Origin: Inia geoffrensis
Lineage: Eukaryota > Chordata > Mammalia > Artiodactyla > Iniidae
Length of the DNA stretch: 64,000 bases
NCBI GenBank assembly: GCA_036417435.1
Contig: CM070910.1
Span: 68,418,784-68,482,783, forward strand
Direction of reading: 5' to 3'
Made by a program: the position numbers and the translations under genes. Shown here one piece after another: positions 1 through 11,049 of this stretch. The notes beneath the pieces are model-generated. The model saw only the letters and a program-made list of their open reading frames with translations. It had not been told where the DNA came from and did not search any database. Within the stretch, counting starts at the first letter, position 1. Every line of letters begins with the position of its first letter.

Positions 1-186
1 CTCTGCATATGTAAGCTGAGTTTCCCATGAGCAATCCTTTATAGTGAATTCCATCTTCTAATGCCTTTCCTTCCTTGGTCTTTTAAATCTGTTTATGCAT
101 AAGTATACATAGATAGTATTTTCTTTTAATTGATATTCCACTTGAAGTAAAAAGAAAAGTCTGATAGTAAGATATGTATGCATTCA

Positions 187-209
187 TATATATATATATA
201 TATATATAT
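187..209. repeat. (TA)n microsatellite
   Basis: Uninterrupted alternating TA in AT-rich intron sequence. Confidence 0.9.
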
Positions 210-398
210 CAAATAAGTGTGTTAAAAAATGAATAGGGAATAATTATGACAGAAAAAGCAGAATGTACCAGCACCCTGGGATTTAATAATTATTCTATTT
301 GAACATTATATTTAATTCTGAGCTTCTGGGCAGCCAGTGAAAAGGGAAATATAATTTCTGTTGTCATCTTATGATCAGAAGAGGGAAACCGTTTCTTT

Positions 399-740
399 CT
401 TTCTTTTTTTTTCTTTTTGGCTGTGTTGGGTCTTTATTGCTGCACGAGGGCTTTCTCTAGTTGTGGTGAGTGGGGGCTACTCTTCATTGTGGTGTGTGGG
501 CTTCTCATTGTGGTGGCTTCTCTTGTTGTGGAGCATGGGCGCTAGGTGCATGGGCTTCAGTAGTTGTGGTGCGCAGGCTCAGTAGTTGTGGCTCGCAGGC
601 TCCAGAGCTCAGCCTCAGTAGTTGTGGCGCACAGGCTTATTTGCTCTGCAGCGTATGGGGTCTTCCCAGACCAGAGATCGAACCCATGTCCCCTGCATTG
701 GCAAGTGGATTCTTAACCACTGTGCCACCAGGGAAGTCCT
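399..740 (-). mobile_element. CHR SINE, long (CHR-2-like) form
   Basis: Reverse complement of a tRNA-derived SINE: starts GGACTTCCCTGGTGGCACAG on the minus strand and ends with the long CHR tail (AAGACCCAACACAGCC) and an A-rich tail. Flanked by short repeats, gtttcttt at 391-398 and 741-748. It forms an inverted pair with the copy at 819-1185. Confidence 0.88.
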
Positions 741-818
741 GTTTCTTTTTTCTGAATTCTGAAATTTGTTAGCATAAGCCAGCTTTTCTCAAACTGTGAA
801 TATAGAATACTAATTCTG

Positions 819-1185
819 GACTTCCCTAGTAGCGCAGTGGTTAAGAATCCGCCTGCCAATGCAGAGGACATGGGTTTGAGCCCTGGTCTGGGAAGATCCC
901 ACATGCCGCGGAGCAACTAAGCCCGTGTGCCACAACTACTGAGCCTGCACTCTAGAGCCCGCGAGCCATGACTACTGAGCCTGTGCGCCACAAATATGGC
1001 AGCCCACGCGCCTAGAGCCTGTGTTCCGCAACAAGAGAAGCCACCGCAATGAGAAGCCTGTGCACTGCAACGAAGAGCAGCCCCCACTCGCCGCAACTAG
1101 AGAAAGCCCGCGCACAGCAACAAAGACCCAACGCAGCCAAAAATAAAAAATAAATAAAATTAAATTTAAAAAAAAAGAAAAGAAA
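819..1185 (+). mobile_element. CHR SINE, long (CHR-2-like) form
   Basis: Starts acttccctagtagcgcagtgg and runs through the long body to an A-rich tail. A perfect 10-bp target-site duplication, actaattctg, sits at 809-818 and 1186-1195. The pol III A-box-like and B-box-like segments are degenerate. Confidence 0.92.
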
Positions 1186-1272
1186 ACTAATTCTGTTGGA
1201 TATTAACAGATATCAGGATTAAGTTTAGGAAATAATGGGCTAAATAAGATAAACAGACTTTTGTATGTTTTC

Positions 1273-1482
1273 TTTTTTTTTTTTTTTTGTGGTACGCGGG
1301 CCTCTCACTGTTGTGGCCTCTCCCGTTGTGGAGCACAGGCTCCGGACGTGCAGACTCAGTGGCCATGGCTCACGGGCCCAGCCGCACCGCGGCACGTGGG
1401 ATCCTCCCGGACCGGGGCACGAACCCGCGTCTCCTGCATCGGCAGGCGGACTCTCAACCACTGCGCCACCAGGGAAGCCCCT
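1273..1482 (-). mobile_element. CHR SINE, short (CHR-1-like) form
   Basis: Reverse-strand copy ending GTGAGAGGCCCGCGTACCAC plus A-tail. The duplication gttttcttttt lies near 1267 and 1483. Well preserved and rich in CpG, so probably fairly young. Confidence 0.9.
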
Positions 1483-1789
1483 GTTTTCTTTTTTTTTAAA
1501 CTGGAGAAAAAGTTTAATAACATGTATACCTGCTATATACATGGGAGAGACCCAGGAAAACTGAGTTACTCCTTCCATGTTTTCTTACAACCTTAAATGT
1601 TCCTGATATGTATCTTGACTTTCCCAGAGAAAGATTTAGTGTTTCCCTAATTTATTTTGCCATGAAATCCTAAAAGTAAATAATAAGCTTTGCAAAATGC
1701 TGACCTAGGTCCTTAAACAGCATGATGGATTGTGTCTTCAGTACCAGTTTTGCAGAAGGTATCACAGGCTTTTTATTTGCCCTATTCTT

Positions 1790-1912
1790 TTTTTTTGGGG
1801 GGGGGGCAGTCATTGCGGCATGCAGGACCTTAGTTCCCCAACCGGGGATTGAACCCCATGTCCCCTGCAGTAGAAGTGCAGAGTCTCAACCACTGGACTG
1901 ACAAGGAAGTCC
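1790..1912 (-). mobile_element. short tRNA-derived SINE fragment
   Basis: A 123-bp reverse-strand element with the tRNA-like head only (B-box-like GGTTCAATCCCCG) followed by a C-run and A-tail. A perfect 17-bp target-site duplication, ttatttgccctattctt, lies at 1773-1789 and 1913-1929, so it inserted as a complete short element. Confidence 0.85.
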
Positions 1913-3623
1913 TTATTTGCCCTATTCTTATGTTGATTTAAATTCTCTTTGAAACACCACACAGGGCAAGGTTGACTTCTTCAAGAAGACTAGATTTTCC
2001 CTATCTACTAGGATTTGTCACTTTTGGAAAGCATGTGCAGGAGAGCTTTGGGAACTAAGTATTCCTGTTGTCTGCCAACCTGGTGGCCCGGCAGTTGGTC
2101 TGACTTTCTCAGATGCACAGTCAGTCCAGACTGAGGCTGATTTTCTTTTTCCAGGTGCAACCTGAGTCTTCACAATCCCCATCTCCTAAGGATACAGCTC
2201 TTTCAATACATAGGAAGGGCCCGAGTCCTTCACCTCCTCTCCGGGGGCCTGCTACGACTAATTATTTTGAAAACACTAGTAACAGCATGCTTCCAATCCA
2301 GTCCCCAAATGTCAGCCCCTTTGGTCTGCCTTGCTGCTCTTCAGCCTGTTGTCACACACTTCTGTTACCTTAATCAGCCCTCCCATTTCTCCTCCTCTGT
2401 CCTGAACATGTCTCTCTGTTTTCTAGAACACTTGTTTATGGGAAACAAATTGTCCTGTGTATTAGCCGCCATGTACTACATTTGCTTCCGTCTCTTTGTT
2501 GAACTTTTCTTCTGTCCCCCAGCCTTAAGTTGACTTAGCTCTGTCTTTGAGTTGCTGCTTTTTTTTTTCTGACCTACCTCATGGGTAGGAAATTAGGCAG
2601 ATGGTCCACATTCTCCTCTATTCTCAGTGGTACTTCCAGACTATTAGTCTTCCAGTGTTTCATTTAACAACAAACAAAACAACACAGTGATTCTTCTGTT
2701 CCTTTGAGGCTCATGACCTTTAACTTTCTAATTTATTGCTGTCAGATTTCTCTCATACTTTGAAGAGTTTGGTACCTGGGTATGGTCTTCATTTTCATCC
2801 CAAATCTTGCTGTTATCTGTTTGGTAGTATAGCCTGTTGGTCTGTAATTTCCTTGACTTGAATTCATCTGGACTTTAGTTTTATATATGGTGTGCAGTAG
2901 AGCTCTGTTCTTGATGATCAACTAATTGGGAATCAGCGATAGTAACTCGGCCATTTGAAGGATGACACATTTTAAAGTATATAAATTCCCCCATATATTG
3001 ATTGGCTAATAAAAATTCTCATGAGCTTGTGTTAAAAAATATTTTAATTTTATAGTAATGAATGAGAGTTGTACCTGAAATGGTGGTATCTGGTTATATC
3101 ATCACATTAATTCAAAGAGAGGGCTTAACTGTTTTGCTCACTGTTGTGTGGTAGAGGAACATTGGATACTTCGATGTCTTGCCATTTGCAAATCACTTTC
3201 TTTTTTTACTGCAAGGGGAGAGAGTAACTCCTAATTTGTATAGTTGTTGAGCCAATAAAATTCCATAATTACATATATGTGTGTTTGTGTGTTTTGTAAA
3301 CTTTGATGTTTAAGATCTAATAAAAATTAGAGAACCGTTCTCTCCTAAGATGGGTTATAAGGTTGCTCTTGAACATCACATTGTTTCCATAAAAAACTTT
3401 GATTTCTCTATACCGTATGCTTTTTATAGGAAACAAAAACATCTTTAAAAAAGATTTTGTTATTTGTGGTACTTTAATCTGAATGACGGTGGAGGGGGGA
3501 CTCTGGTGAACATTATTCCAGGCAGCTATTGTAAGTCTAAGGAAAAACAATTCAACTGTTATTTCTTATGACTCTATTCTTGAATTTTACTGTTAATAGT
3601 ATCTTTTTAATGTTTCATTTAAG

Positions 3624-3759
3624 GTATATGATGTTGATTGATGGCACAAATGAAGTTTTTATGATTGATAGAGATAATTCAGTGTTTCATGTTTCAAATC
3701 TGGAATTTCCATTTCGTAAAGATCTCCGCATGCATTTATCAAATACTCTCCTAGATGGG
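3624..3759 (+). CDS. RNGTT: RNGTT internal coding exon 1 of window (guanylyltransferase core, Arg315, start of motif III)
   Basis: Part of the mRNA capping enzyme, a nuclear bifunctional RNA triphosphatase/guanylyltransferase that caps nascent RNA polymerase II transcripts. The exon is 136 nt: the last base of an Arg codon (Arg299 in human numbering, end of motif I KxDGxR) followed by 45 codons. The peptide starts [18 protein letters not shown] and ends NTLLDG. It contains the Arg of MIDRD (Arg315) and the Asp of LLDG (Asp343), both reported as essential in the mammalian enzyme. The acceptor is TTTCATTTAAG before base 3624; the donor is gtaagt at 3760. It enters in phase 2 and leaves in phase 0. 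The catalytic Lys294 exon is upstream of the window. As far as I recall the human protein, this peptide is identical to it. Numbering comes from my own count and agrees with the known positions of Arg315 and Asp343. Confidence 0.96.
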
Positions 3760-3871
3760 GTAAGTCATATTTTACCTTTTTTTAAAAAAAATCAGACATT
3801 GCTATTTTTCTTTCTTGTGCAAGTAAATGTGTATTTTTAATAATTAAACAGGAAACTTAGAATCAGATCCA

Positions 3872-3925
3872 GTTTTTTTAAAAGTTTTTTTTTATTGGTG
3901 TATAATTGACAGTTAAAAAATTGAA
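3872..3925 (-). mobile_element. L1 3' end scrap
   Basis: tttttttttattggtgtata resembles the reverse complement of the L1 3' end found at 6470-6670. Too short to be sure. Confidence 0.35.
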
Positions 3926-4835
3926 TCTAGTTTTTGTTAAGATGTTAAATTCCATTTATCTCTTACCTGCACTTAACTGTCACTTGATCATTGTCTTAGA
4001 TACAGAATAAGTGAACAAAATTAAATCTTAATTCTTTTGTTCTTTGTGATTGAAAAAAATTCTTATTGAAAAACTTATTTTATTGTTTTACTTGTCAGTC
4101 AAATTTTAATTGAGTGATATGACATATCACATTTTTCCTTGGCTCTTTTGCTATATGAACTAATAGTTCTTGTTGAAAGAGGATCGTGTCTTTGAAAGCA
4201 GCCACTTGTACTTTTACATTTGAATTTTGAAAGCTGCTAAGAATTTTCCCATTCAGAAAATCTATATTTAATAATCATAAAGTTACTTGATTAAAAATAT
4301 TTTAACTTTCTCCTGTGCTGACAGCTTTCTTCTCCCCAATTCTAAATGTATTCGTTCATTGTAAATAAAAATTAAAATAATACAGAACATTACAAAAAAG
4401 CTGGTAAAAATCACCTGAACTCTTAACCATTGGATTAACTTCCGTTATCATTTTGATGAACATTATTCCAGACTTTTCTCTGTGCCAGAACATTCAATCT
4501 TACATCTGCTCCTGAAGGATTCACATTCATATTAATAATACTAACTCAGAGCATAGATTCTTAAACAGAATGTCTATCAGAATCTTTTGGGGACTTGGGA
4601 CCCCTTCCAGCCCCAGTAAGATTCTGAGTACAGGTACCTCTGCCCTGGCTGAAAATGAGTACTTTGGTCAAATATGTACCCACGTGGATAGTTACATAAT
4701 TTTGCATGAAAAGATTTAAATGTTACATCTGTTTTGTAATTTGTGTTGTTTTCACTTAGCAATGTGTTTTGGACCTTTTTCACATAAAAGTCTGAATGAT
4801 AGACCACTGTATATGTAAACACTGTAATTTAGGGT

Positions 4836-4995
4836 TTCCAGACTGTCTTGCTTATGAAAATTATAGGGGATGCTTGTTAAAAATATGGCCTATCCCAGTA
4901 GCCTATCCTAGACCTAGTGAATTAGACTCTCCCAGGGGTCAAGTTATCTTTATTTTTAATAAGTGCCCAAGTGATTTTAATTAGGCAAGTTTGAC
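4836..4995 (+). mobile_element. MER5A-like DNA transposon remnant
   Basis: Shows the MER5A order of segments: ggatgcttgttaaaa, a decayed gattctgattca region, then taagtgcccaagtgattttaa. Diverged; boundaries approximate. Confidence 0.5.
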
Positions 4996-5114
4996 AAACA
5001 ATTCTGTAATTAATTTAGCCAGCCCTCTTTTGGTGGACATTTGGATTTTTTGTATTATAAGATGTACTTGTATGCATATCCTTATACCTTTTTCTTTCAC
5101 AGTTGTGCAGTTTT

Positions 5115-5323
5115 GTTTTTTTTTTTGCGGTACGCGGGCCTCTCTCACTGCTGTGGCTTCTCCCATTGCGGAGCAACAGGCTCCGGACGTGCAGGCTCAG
5201 CAGCCATGGCCCACGGGTGCAGCAGCTCTGCGGCATGTGGAATCCTCCTGGACCGGGGCACGAACCTGTGTCCCCTGCATCGGCAGGCGGACTCTCAACC
5301 ACTGCGCCACCAGGGAAGCCCAA
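5115..5323 (-). mobile_element. CHR SINE, short (CHR-1-like) form
   Basis: Reverse-strand copy with a poly-T start. Perfect duplication ttgtgcagtttt at 5103-5114 and 5324-5335. It lies next to old L1M-derived sequence at about 5020-5100. Confidence 0.92.
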
Positions 5324-5954
5324 TTGTGCAGTTTTATAATTAAGATTCTTAGAAGTGAGATTCTACTTAAAGTAACTGAGGAAAAAAGAACTAAATTGGC
5401 ACAAATAATTAGGTTTCAGCTTGGCTTGCTTCAGGCTGGATCTGGGGACTCAAGTGATATTGGCCATGCTGTCTTTCTCTCTCTTTCTTTGCTTACTTGT
5501 CTGTCTGTTCTCACTCTGCATGAAGGCTCTTTCCATGTGGGAGGCAAGTTGCCTTGCAACCCAAGCAGAAAGGGAACTTTTCTCTCCCAATATCCATATA
5601 TCAATCCCAGGGAAGATTCCAGAGGGCCTTGCCTAAGTTATATATATATCCAAGGAAGAGAGACAGTGGAGACCAGGGGCTCATTGGTGGCAGTACCACT
5701 TGGAGTACAAGAGGCGTAGTCCTCCCAAGGCAGGGACAGTAACCTGATACACTGTACTGTGTTCACTATGCTGGATTTGAGGGCATTACCCGTTTTAAAC
5801 ATTGACATGTATAATTGCCACCCTTCTTTCCAGAAAGTTTGAACACATGTATAGTTCAGCCATCCATTTGTAAAGGATCTATGCACTGTCTTATTAAACA
5901 CTGGGTTTTGAAAATTTTAAATCTTCTAATTTTAAATGACTTTTTCATTTTAGG

Positions 5955-6180
5955 AGACAGTATAGCATAGTGGTTAAGAGCCCTGACTCTAACTGATGGT
6001 GTCTTATTGGCTCCATGAGTTATTGTATGAGGGCCCTAATATTGTTTACTCAGTTTCGTCATCTGTAGTGAAGTTAGGCTAATAACAGTACTGAGGTCTT
6101 GGTGCTGTTGTGAAGATTAAGTTGGATAGTTTATATAAAGTGCTGATAATAGTGTCTGGCACATAGTGAAATAAATGTTT
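5955..6180 (+). mobile_element. MIR SINE
   Basis: Starts with the tRNA-like head acagtatagcatagtggtta and ends with the typical tail ggcacatagtgaaataaatg. This is an ancient mammalian core-SINE, in sense with RNGTT. Confidence 0.85.
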
Positions 6181-6189
6181 ACCTCTTAA

Positions 6190-7145
6190 TTTATGTGAAT
6201 TGTTAAGGAGGTTTAATATTTTTTTCACTTCTGTTTTACTGTATTTAGTACAGTACAGAGTTACTATATTTCTTCTGTGAGTTGCCCATTCAGATCTTTC
6301 ATACATTTTTCTGTTGGGTGTTCATGTTTTTCGTACTGATTTATGAGAAGTTTTTGTCTATTGGGGTATTACTTTATGACCCATATTTTGAAAAAATATT
6401 ATTTTTTCTGGTGTTCTTGGTGGCACAAGTTTAAATTTATGTAGGTAAATTATAAACACCTTGGTTTTTTTAAAAAAAATATTTATTGGCGTATAGTTGA
6501 TTTACAATGTTGTATTAGTTTTAGATGTACAGCAAAGTGAATCAGTTATACATACACATAATTCACTCTTCTTTAGATTCTTTCCCATGTAGGCCATCAT
6601 AGAGTACTGAGTAGAGTTCCCTGTGCTATACAGCATGTCCTTTTTAGTTATCTATTTTATATATAGTAGTTAAACACCTTGGTTTTTAATATTTGGCTTT
6701 TGTGTCATTTTAAGAAAGAGATATTTTTACTTCAGAATTATTATAATAGTCCCCTGTTTTTCCTTCTAATACTTTTATGGTTTCATTTACATATTTAAAT
6801 ATTTGATCTATCCACGATACATTTTGGTAAAATGAGTAAGATAGGGATACAGTTTTATTTATTTCCAAATGTCTAAATTGTTACCTCAGCACCAGTCTAC
6901 TAATGTATTTTTCCTTTTTAATTAGGTATATCATTTTTATTGTATATGGGATTCCCTTATATCGTTGTTTGTTTCTTGATTCGCTTTCCCATTCCATTAA
7001 TATTTTGGTCTTCCTGTGGTAGTTTTAGGTTGACTTACAGGCTGTAACTTTAGCATACAATTTAATGTCAGATAGTGCAAGGATATCCAATCTCTTGGCT
7101 ATTCTGAAGTTTGTCACTTAGATTTTGCTCTCTTTATTTAGCTTT
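6190..7145 (-). mobile_element. old antisense L1M ORF2 remnant, interrupted
   Basis: Reverse complement of decayed L1 ORF2: aatacttttatggtttcatt, tttgatctatccacgataca and following segments fit the L1 order. A younger L1 3' end at 6470-6670 interrupts it. No usable frame. Confidence 0.65.
6470..6670 (-). mobile_element. 5'-truncated L1, 3' end only
   Basis: Reverse complement of the artiodactyl/cetacean L1 3' UTR (gtatagttgatttacaatgt, cagcaaagtgaatcagttat). Perfect 17-bp target duplication taaacaccttggttttt at 6453-6469 and 6671-6687. Confidence 0.88.
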
Positions 7146-8187
7146 CGGGTGAACAAGGCTATTTGAGAAGTTAGGCTGAATTAGTGTGTTACACTTTATG
7201 TGCAAATTTGTACAACAAGAAGCTTGTATTTTTCTCTGCAGAATGATCTCTGGTAGGCTTATCTCCAGACCATTTACCGTTCTGTTTGCTATGTTTGGTT
7301 GTGTGGTTTATCTCTTTGCCACACCTTCACTATTTTTCTTTGGAGGGAAAAGGGACTCTACATCTTTCTTATGACTTCCCACAACTGTAAGTTTCTTTTC
7401 TACAGGGATACTGCTCATGTTCTTTAATATTTATTCACTTTTTCAGTATTGAACCTTTTTCACAAGGCAGATTGAATTATATCTGGCTAATAGTCTCTGG
7501 AATTTGTATGAGAATGCTTCCTGTCTTAAGATGAAATTTGCGTCTCTTTCAGATTTATATCAGTGATATTGGGAAAATAGTGAGTAGCTTGTGAATGTTC
7601 ATTTAAACTCTCAATGATGGAATTACCCTAATGAAAGCCATATGCATAAAATATGTATTTATTTGTTTAACAGAGGGAATACCATTTTCCAAGTGACCTG
7701 AATGCTTGTTGCCCCAATCCCATGTGCTTTTTAAAAAATTTACCAGGTAAATATTGGAGTGTGCAAGCCAGAAGATGGAAGACTGTGATTGGAGAATGAG
7801 ATGTTTGAATCAGCCACTTCTGAGGTATAGTTTTGGGTGATGAGAAGGTTCAGGATGTGACCTAGAGAGAGTGAGAGTTTGAGGTTGTGTGGAGAAGAGC
7901 AATGGACATGAGATCAAGGAAAATTTTAGATGGGTCATAAAGAGTGATGACAGAAGTCCAGGGAGAGGTTGACTGAGCTGGATATAAAGACTAGAAGGAA
8001 GGAAAGAAGGTAGTATAGTTGGTTGAGGCTGAGTGGCAAACGGAGACTGAGCGAAGAGTAACTATAGAGTCACAGAATTGTCTATACTGTGCACTCTGTG
8101 AGGCTACTAGTAGTATAAATTTTCATTCCTGTGACGGTGTGCGTGGTAAAATATTTTGACATATATATGTAAACTTTTTAACACATT

Positions 8188-8229
8188 TGTGCGTGTGCGC
8201 GCACGCATGCTGCACGTGCACACACACAC
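8188..8229. repeat. alternating purine/pyrimidine (GC/GT/CA) tract
   Basis: 42 nt alternating except for one break at 8210/8211, including gtgcgcgcac and tgcacgtgca, which are perfect palindromes. Such tracts can adopt Z-DNA or cruciform forms. Confidence 0.85.
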
Positions 8230-9594
8230 CCCCTTGTGGTTGACAGAGCCACTGCATAAGGTTGGAAGTATTGCCACTGCACATCTCCAAGGTGTTCCAT
8301 TCTTATCATAGTTGATGTGATGGCTACCCCTGGAGTTGTGCTGTCCATAATCTGCATTGCCAATACAGCAGCTCTGGTAATTGGTTCATGGGAACAGGAA
8401 GAACATTTATTTTGATTTTTGTTACTTTCATTTTATTTAAGATACAGTTTTTTAGCATCGTAATTCATAAAATAAAAGGAAGAAAAAGACTCAAGTTATA
8501 GCATTTGCAAAAGTTTAGTGTAGCTTTTCTTTCCTATCATGTACCACACCAGGAGTGCAGGCATTGCTTAGAAGGTTGAGGAGAAGGCCTCACCCTGGAG
8601 ATATCTTACTTCATTGGGTTGGGACGGAGAATGATAGGTAACGAATAAAACGATAACCCGAAGATTGGCATTTAAAACAAGTCCTTTGGTGGTTTAGAGG
8701 AGAAATGAATTACATCTAGTTAGAAACTAAAGATGGTTTATAGAGGAGTTGGCGTTAGATATGGGAAGATTTCTATAGAAAGAGATTTCTGTTGGACATG
8801 GGCCAAGGGCTTTCCAGGTAGGAAATAATGCTTAAAAATTAGATGCTTAACCACCTGGAGATTTAACTTAGCAGTACTATTTATTTTCACCCCAAACTTG
8901 GATAACTGAGAGCAACATAATAGACTCTTGTGAGGTTTTAAAATAGCAATATGATTCATGATGTCAATTTACTTGGACCAGAATTATAGTTGCCATATCT
9001 GTTTTTCCACTTAGTTAATTAAAACAGTCCTCTGTAGTTTCCTGTTTCTTCTGCATTTTCATTTGCAAATTGTTTTTGTAAAATTCCAAATCCAAGAATA
9101 ACTCAAACTGCCTAATTGTCTTGCTGTCATATGTGAGCGTTTAAGCTTTTGTTTTGCTCTCTAGATTATGTTCTTTGACCCACAGAATGTGGAAAATAGG
9201 AGTTTAGAAATACGGCAGTAATTCACTTGAAACAAATCAGTGAAGTTCAGTCAATTTTATACTGAGGATAAGAGGAGGATATAACAGTTAATCATTAAAG
9301 TTAATAACAAAAATCTTGGGAAAATGGCATGTCTTTTCATCTGTTAATTTTTTATAAAGGAATATGCATGCTCATTGTTAAAATTTTAGGAAGTCTGTAT
9401 GTTATAAAATAGAACTCAGCTATCAAGAAGAGATTAAATTTTACCATTTTGATGTATTTCCTTTTAGTCATTTTGTTGTGCCTGTATTTATAGAACGTGT
9501 GTAATCAACACGTACATAGCTGACGTTTAATATATGCTGTATATCTGGGGTATCATTTTCCTTCACTCTGAAGAACTGATTTTAGGATTTCTTT

Positions 9595-9735
9595 TTCTTT
9601 TTAAAATTTAACTTTATTGAAAAAGTTGAAATATAATTTACCATTCTAAGGTATATAAGTCAGTGGTTTTTAGTATTCACAAGATTATGCAACCACTGCT
9701 ATCTAATTCAGGAACATTTCATCACTTAACTGTGA
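9595..9735 (-). mobile_element. old L1M 3' end
   Basis: The order tataatttaccattctaagg, tcagtggtttttagtattca, atgcaaccactgctatctaa is the reverse complement of L1M 3' UTRs. A related copy lies at 45885-46035. Confidence 0.6.
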
Positions 9736-9858
9736 TAATTAGAACCAAGTGCACCTTATCTGAAAGGATTTCAAGGAATGGGTTACCTTTGAGATGAGCT
9801 TTGAAGGCCCACAGGTTTTCCACAGTTAATTACTTCCTTTCATTAAAACCCCTCAGTG

Positions 9859-10220
9859 GGGGCTTCCCTGGTGGTGCAGTGGTTAAGAATCCACCTGCCA
9901 GTGCAGGGGACACGGGATCAAGCCCTGGTCTGGGAGGATCCCACATGCCGCGGAACAACTAAGCCTGTGCACCACAACTACTGAGCCTGCGCTCTAGAGC
10001 ATGAGAGCCACAACTACTGAGACTGTGAGCCACAACTACTGAAGCCCATGTACCTAGAGCCCATGCTCTGCAACAAGAGAAGCCACCACAATGAGAAGCC
10101 TGCGCACCGCAACAAAGAGTAGCCCCCGCTCACCGCAGCTAGAGAAAGCCCGCATGCAGCAACGAAGACCCAACGCAGCCAGAAAGAAATAAATAAAACA
10201 AATTTATATTAAAAAAACCC
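9859..10220 (+). mobile_element. CHR SINE, long (CHR-2-like) form
   Basis: Starts gggcttccctggtggtgcag and ends with the long-form tail and AATAAAT-rich end. It inserted into an L2-like tail, which resumes after it with ttcagtggttctccattgc. Confidence 0.88.
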
Positions 10221-10221
10221 C

Positions 10222-10850
10222 AAACATCCCTTCAGTGGTTCTCCATTGCTTAAAGCGTGAAAGCCAAAGTACGTAATGTAATATTCCTTATATCTGGGCC
10301 GCGCCTAAGCATTTAACATCATCTTTGACTGTGAGCCCCTGAAAGCATAAGTCCCACCTATTACTGTGCTTTGGATAGTTTACCACCTTCTCCATGCCGT
10401 TTAAATACCATTTGGCGTGTCCACCATCCTGCTAGAAGATATCCACCACATCTTTCAGGATTCAGCTAATGGGTTTCTCACCTTATTATCAAACCTTTGT
10501 CTTACTCTTCAAGTAGAAATAACCACTCCTTCTCCTTATGTTTATACAATGTGCCCTTATTGACTGGAATAGTGAAGGTGTATACTTGTTGTCTTAGTAT
10601 AGTTACTAATAGCCATCTCTCACTCTCAAAAGTATCCTGGTTTAGACAGGTAGCTACATGGTCATTCTCTCTGTATGGCCATCTGTCATTAAAACTGTAG
10701 CTCTTCCTTCGACCTAGCTACTTATATATTTTCCTCTCTTTCTATTACTCTGAGCCCCTTGAAGCTAGGGACTGGGTGCTTAATGTCTTCAGCACTTAGA
10801 GCATAGAGTATAGTTTGGGCTCAGGAAATATTAAATGGGTAGGCAGAAGA
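10222..10850 (+). mobile_element. L2-like LINE 3' remnants
   Basis: Contains ggttctccattgcttaaagc and, further on, gccccttgaagctagggact, typical of L2 3' regions, with long decayed gaps between. The start of the same element may lie just before the SINE at 9859. Confidence 0.5.
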
Positions 10851-11049
10851 GTGGATGCCTGGGAACTTCAAATAAAGGCAATGGAATATGGAGAAGTACA
10901 GAGGATAGGAAAGTCAAACATGCAGATTTTGGGGTTTTTTTGGTAGGGCCCATAATAAAGGATTCAGCATCTTTTTTCTGTGGGTTTACAATTTTCATCA
11001 AAAGTAGAACGTTTTTGTGCATTTCTACCCTTCCACCTGTTGAAAATTT

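Larger units (their letters stand above)
1..3623 (+). other. RNGTT: RNGTT intron, 3' part, upstream of exon 1
   Basis: Intron sequence ending at the TTTAAG acceptor of exon 1; it splits the Arg299 codon (phase 2). It holds four CHR SINEs between 399 and 1912 and a short (TA)n run at 187-209. From about 1930 to 3600 I see no repeat or exon I can name. The pyrimidine tract before the acceptor is modest (TCTTTTTAATGTTTCATTT). Confidence 0.85.

Noticed and set aside
823..900. tRNA-like A and B boxes in the SINE heads
   Set aside because: They belong to tRNA-derived SINE promoters and lack a foldable mature tRNA, so no tRNA gene is called.
1240..1596. Overlapping open frames of 70-112 codons on both strands
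   Set aside because: They lie inside a CHR SINE. The same frames recur in every copy (for example 5041-5343, 32059-32376, 60278-60626, 62181-62533), so they are repeat sequence.
2154..2200. Possible acceptor TTTCTTTTTCCAG followed by an open frame
   Set aside because: No matching donor in phase and no similarity to the capping enzyme.
4991..5719. 242-codon plus-strand frame
   Set aside because: It runs through L1M scrap, an antisense CHR SINE and unique intron, with no family match or splice support.
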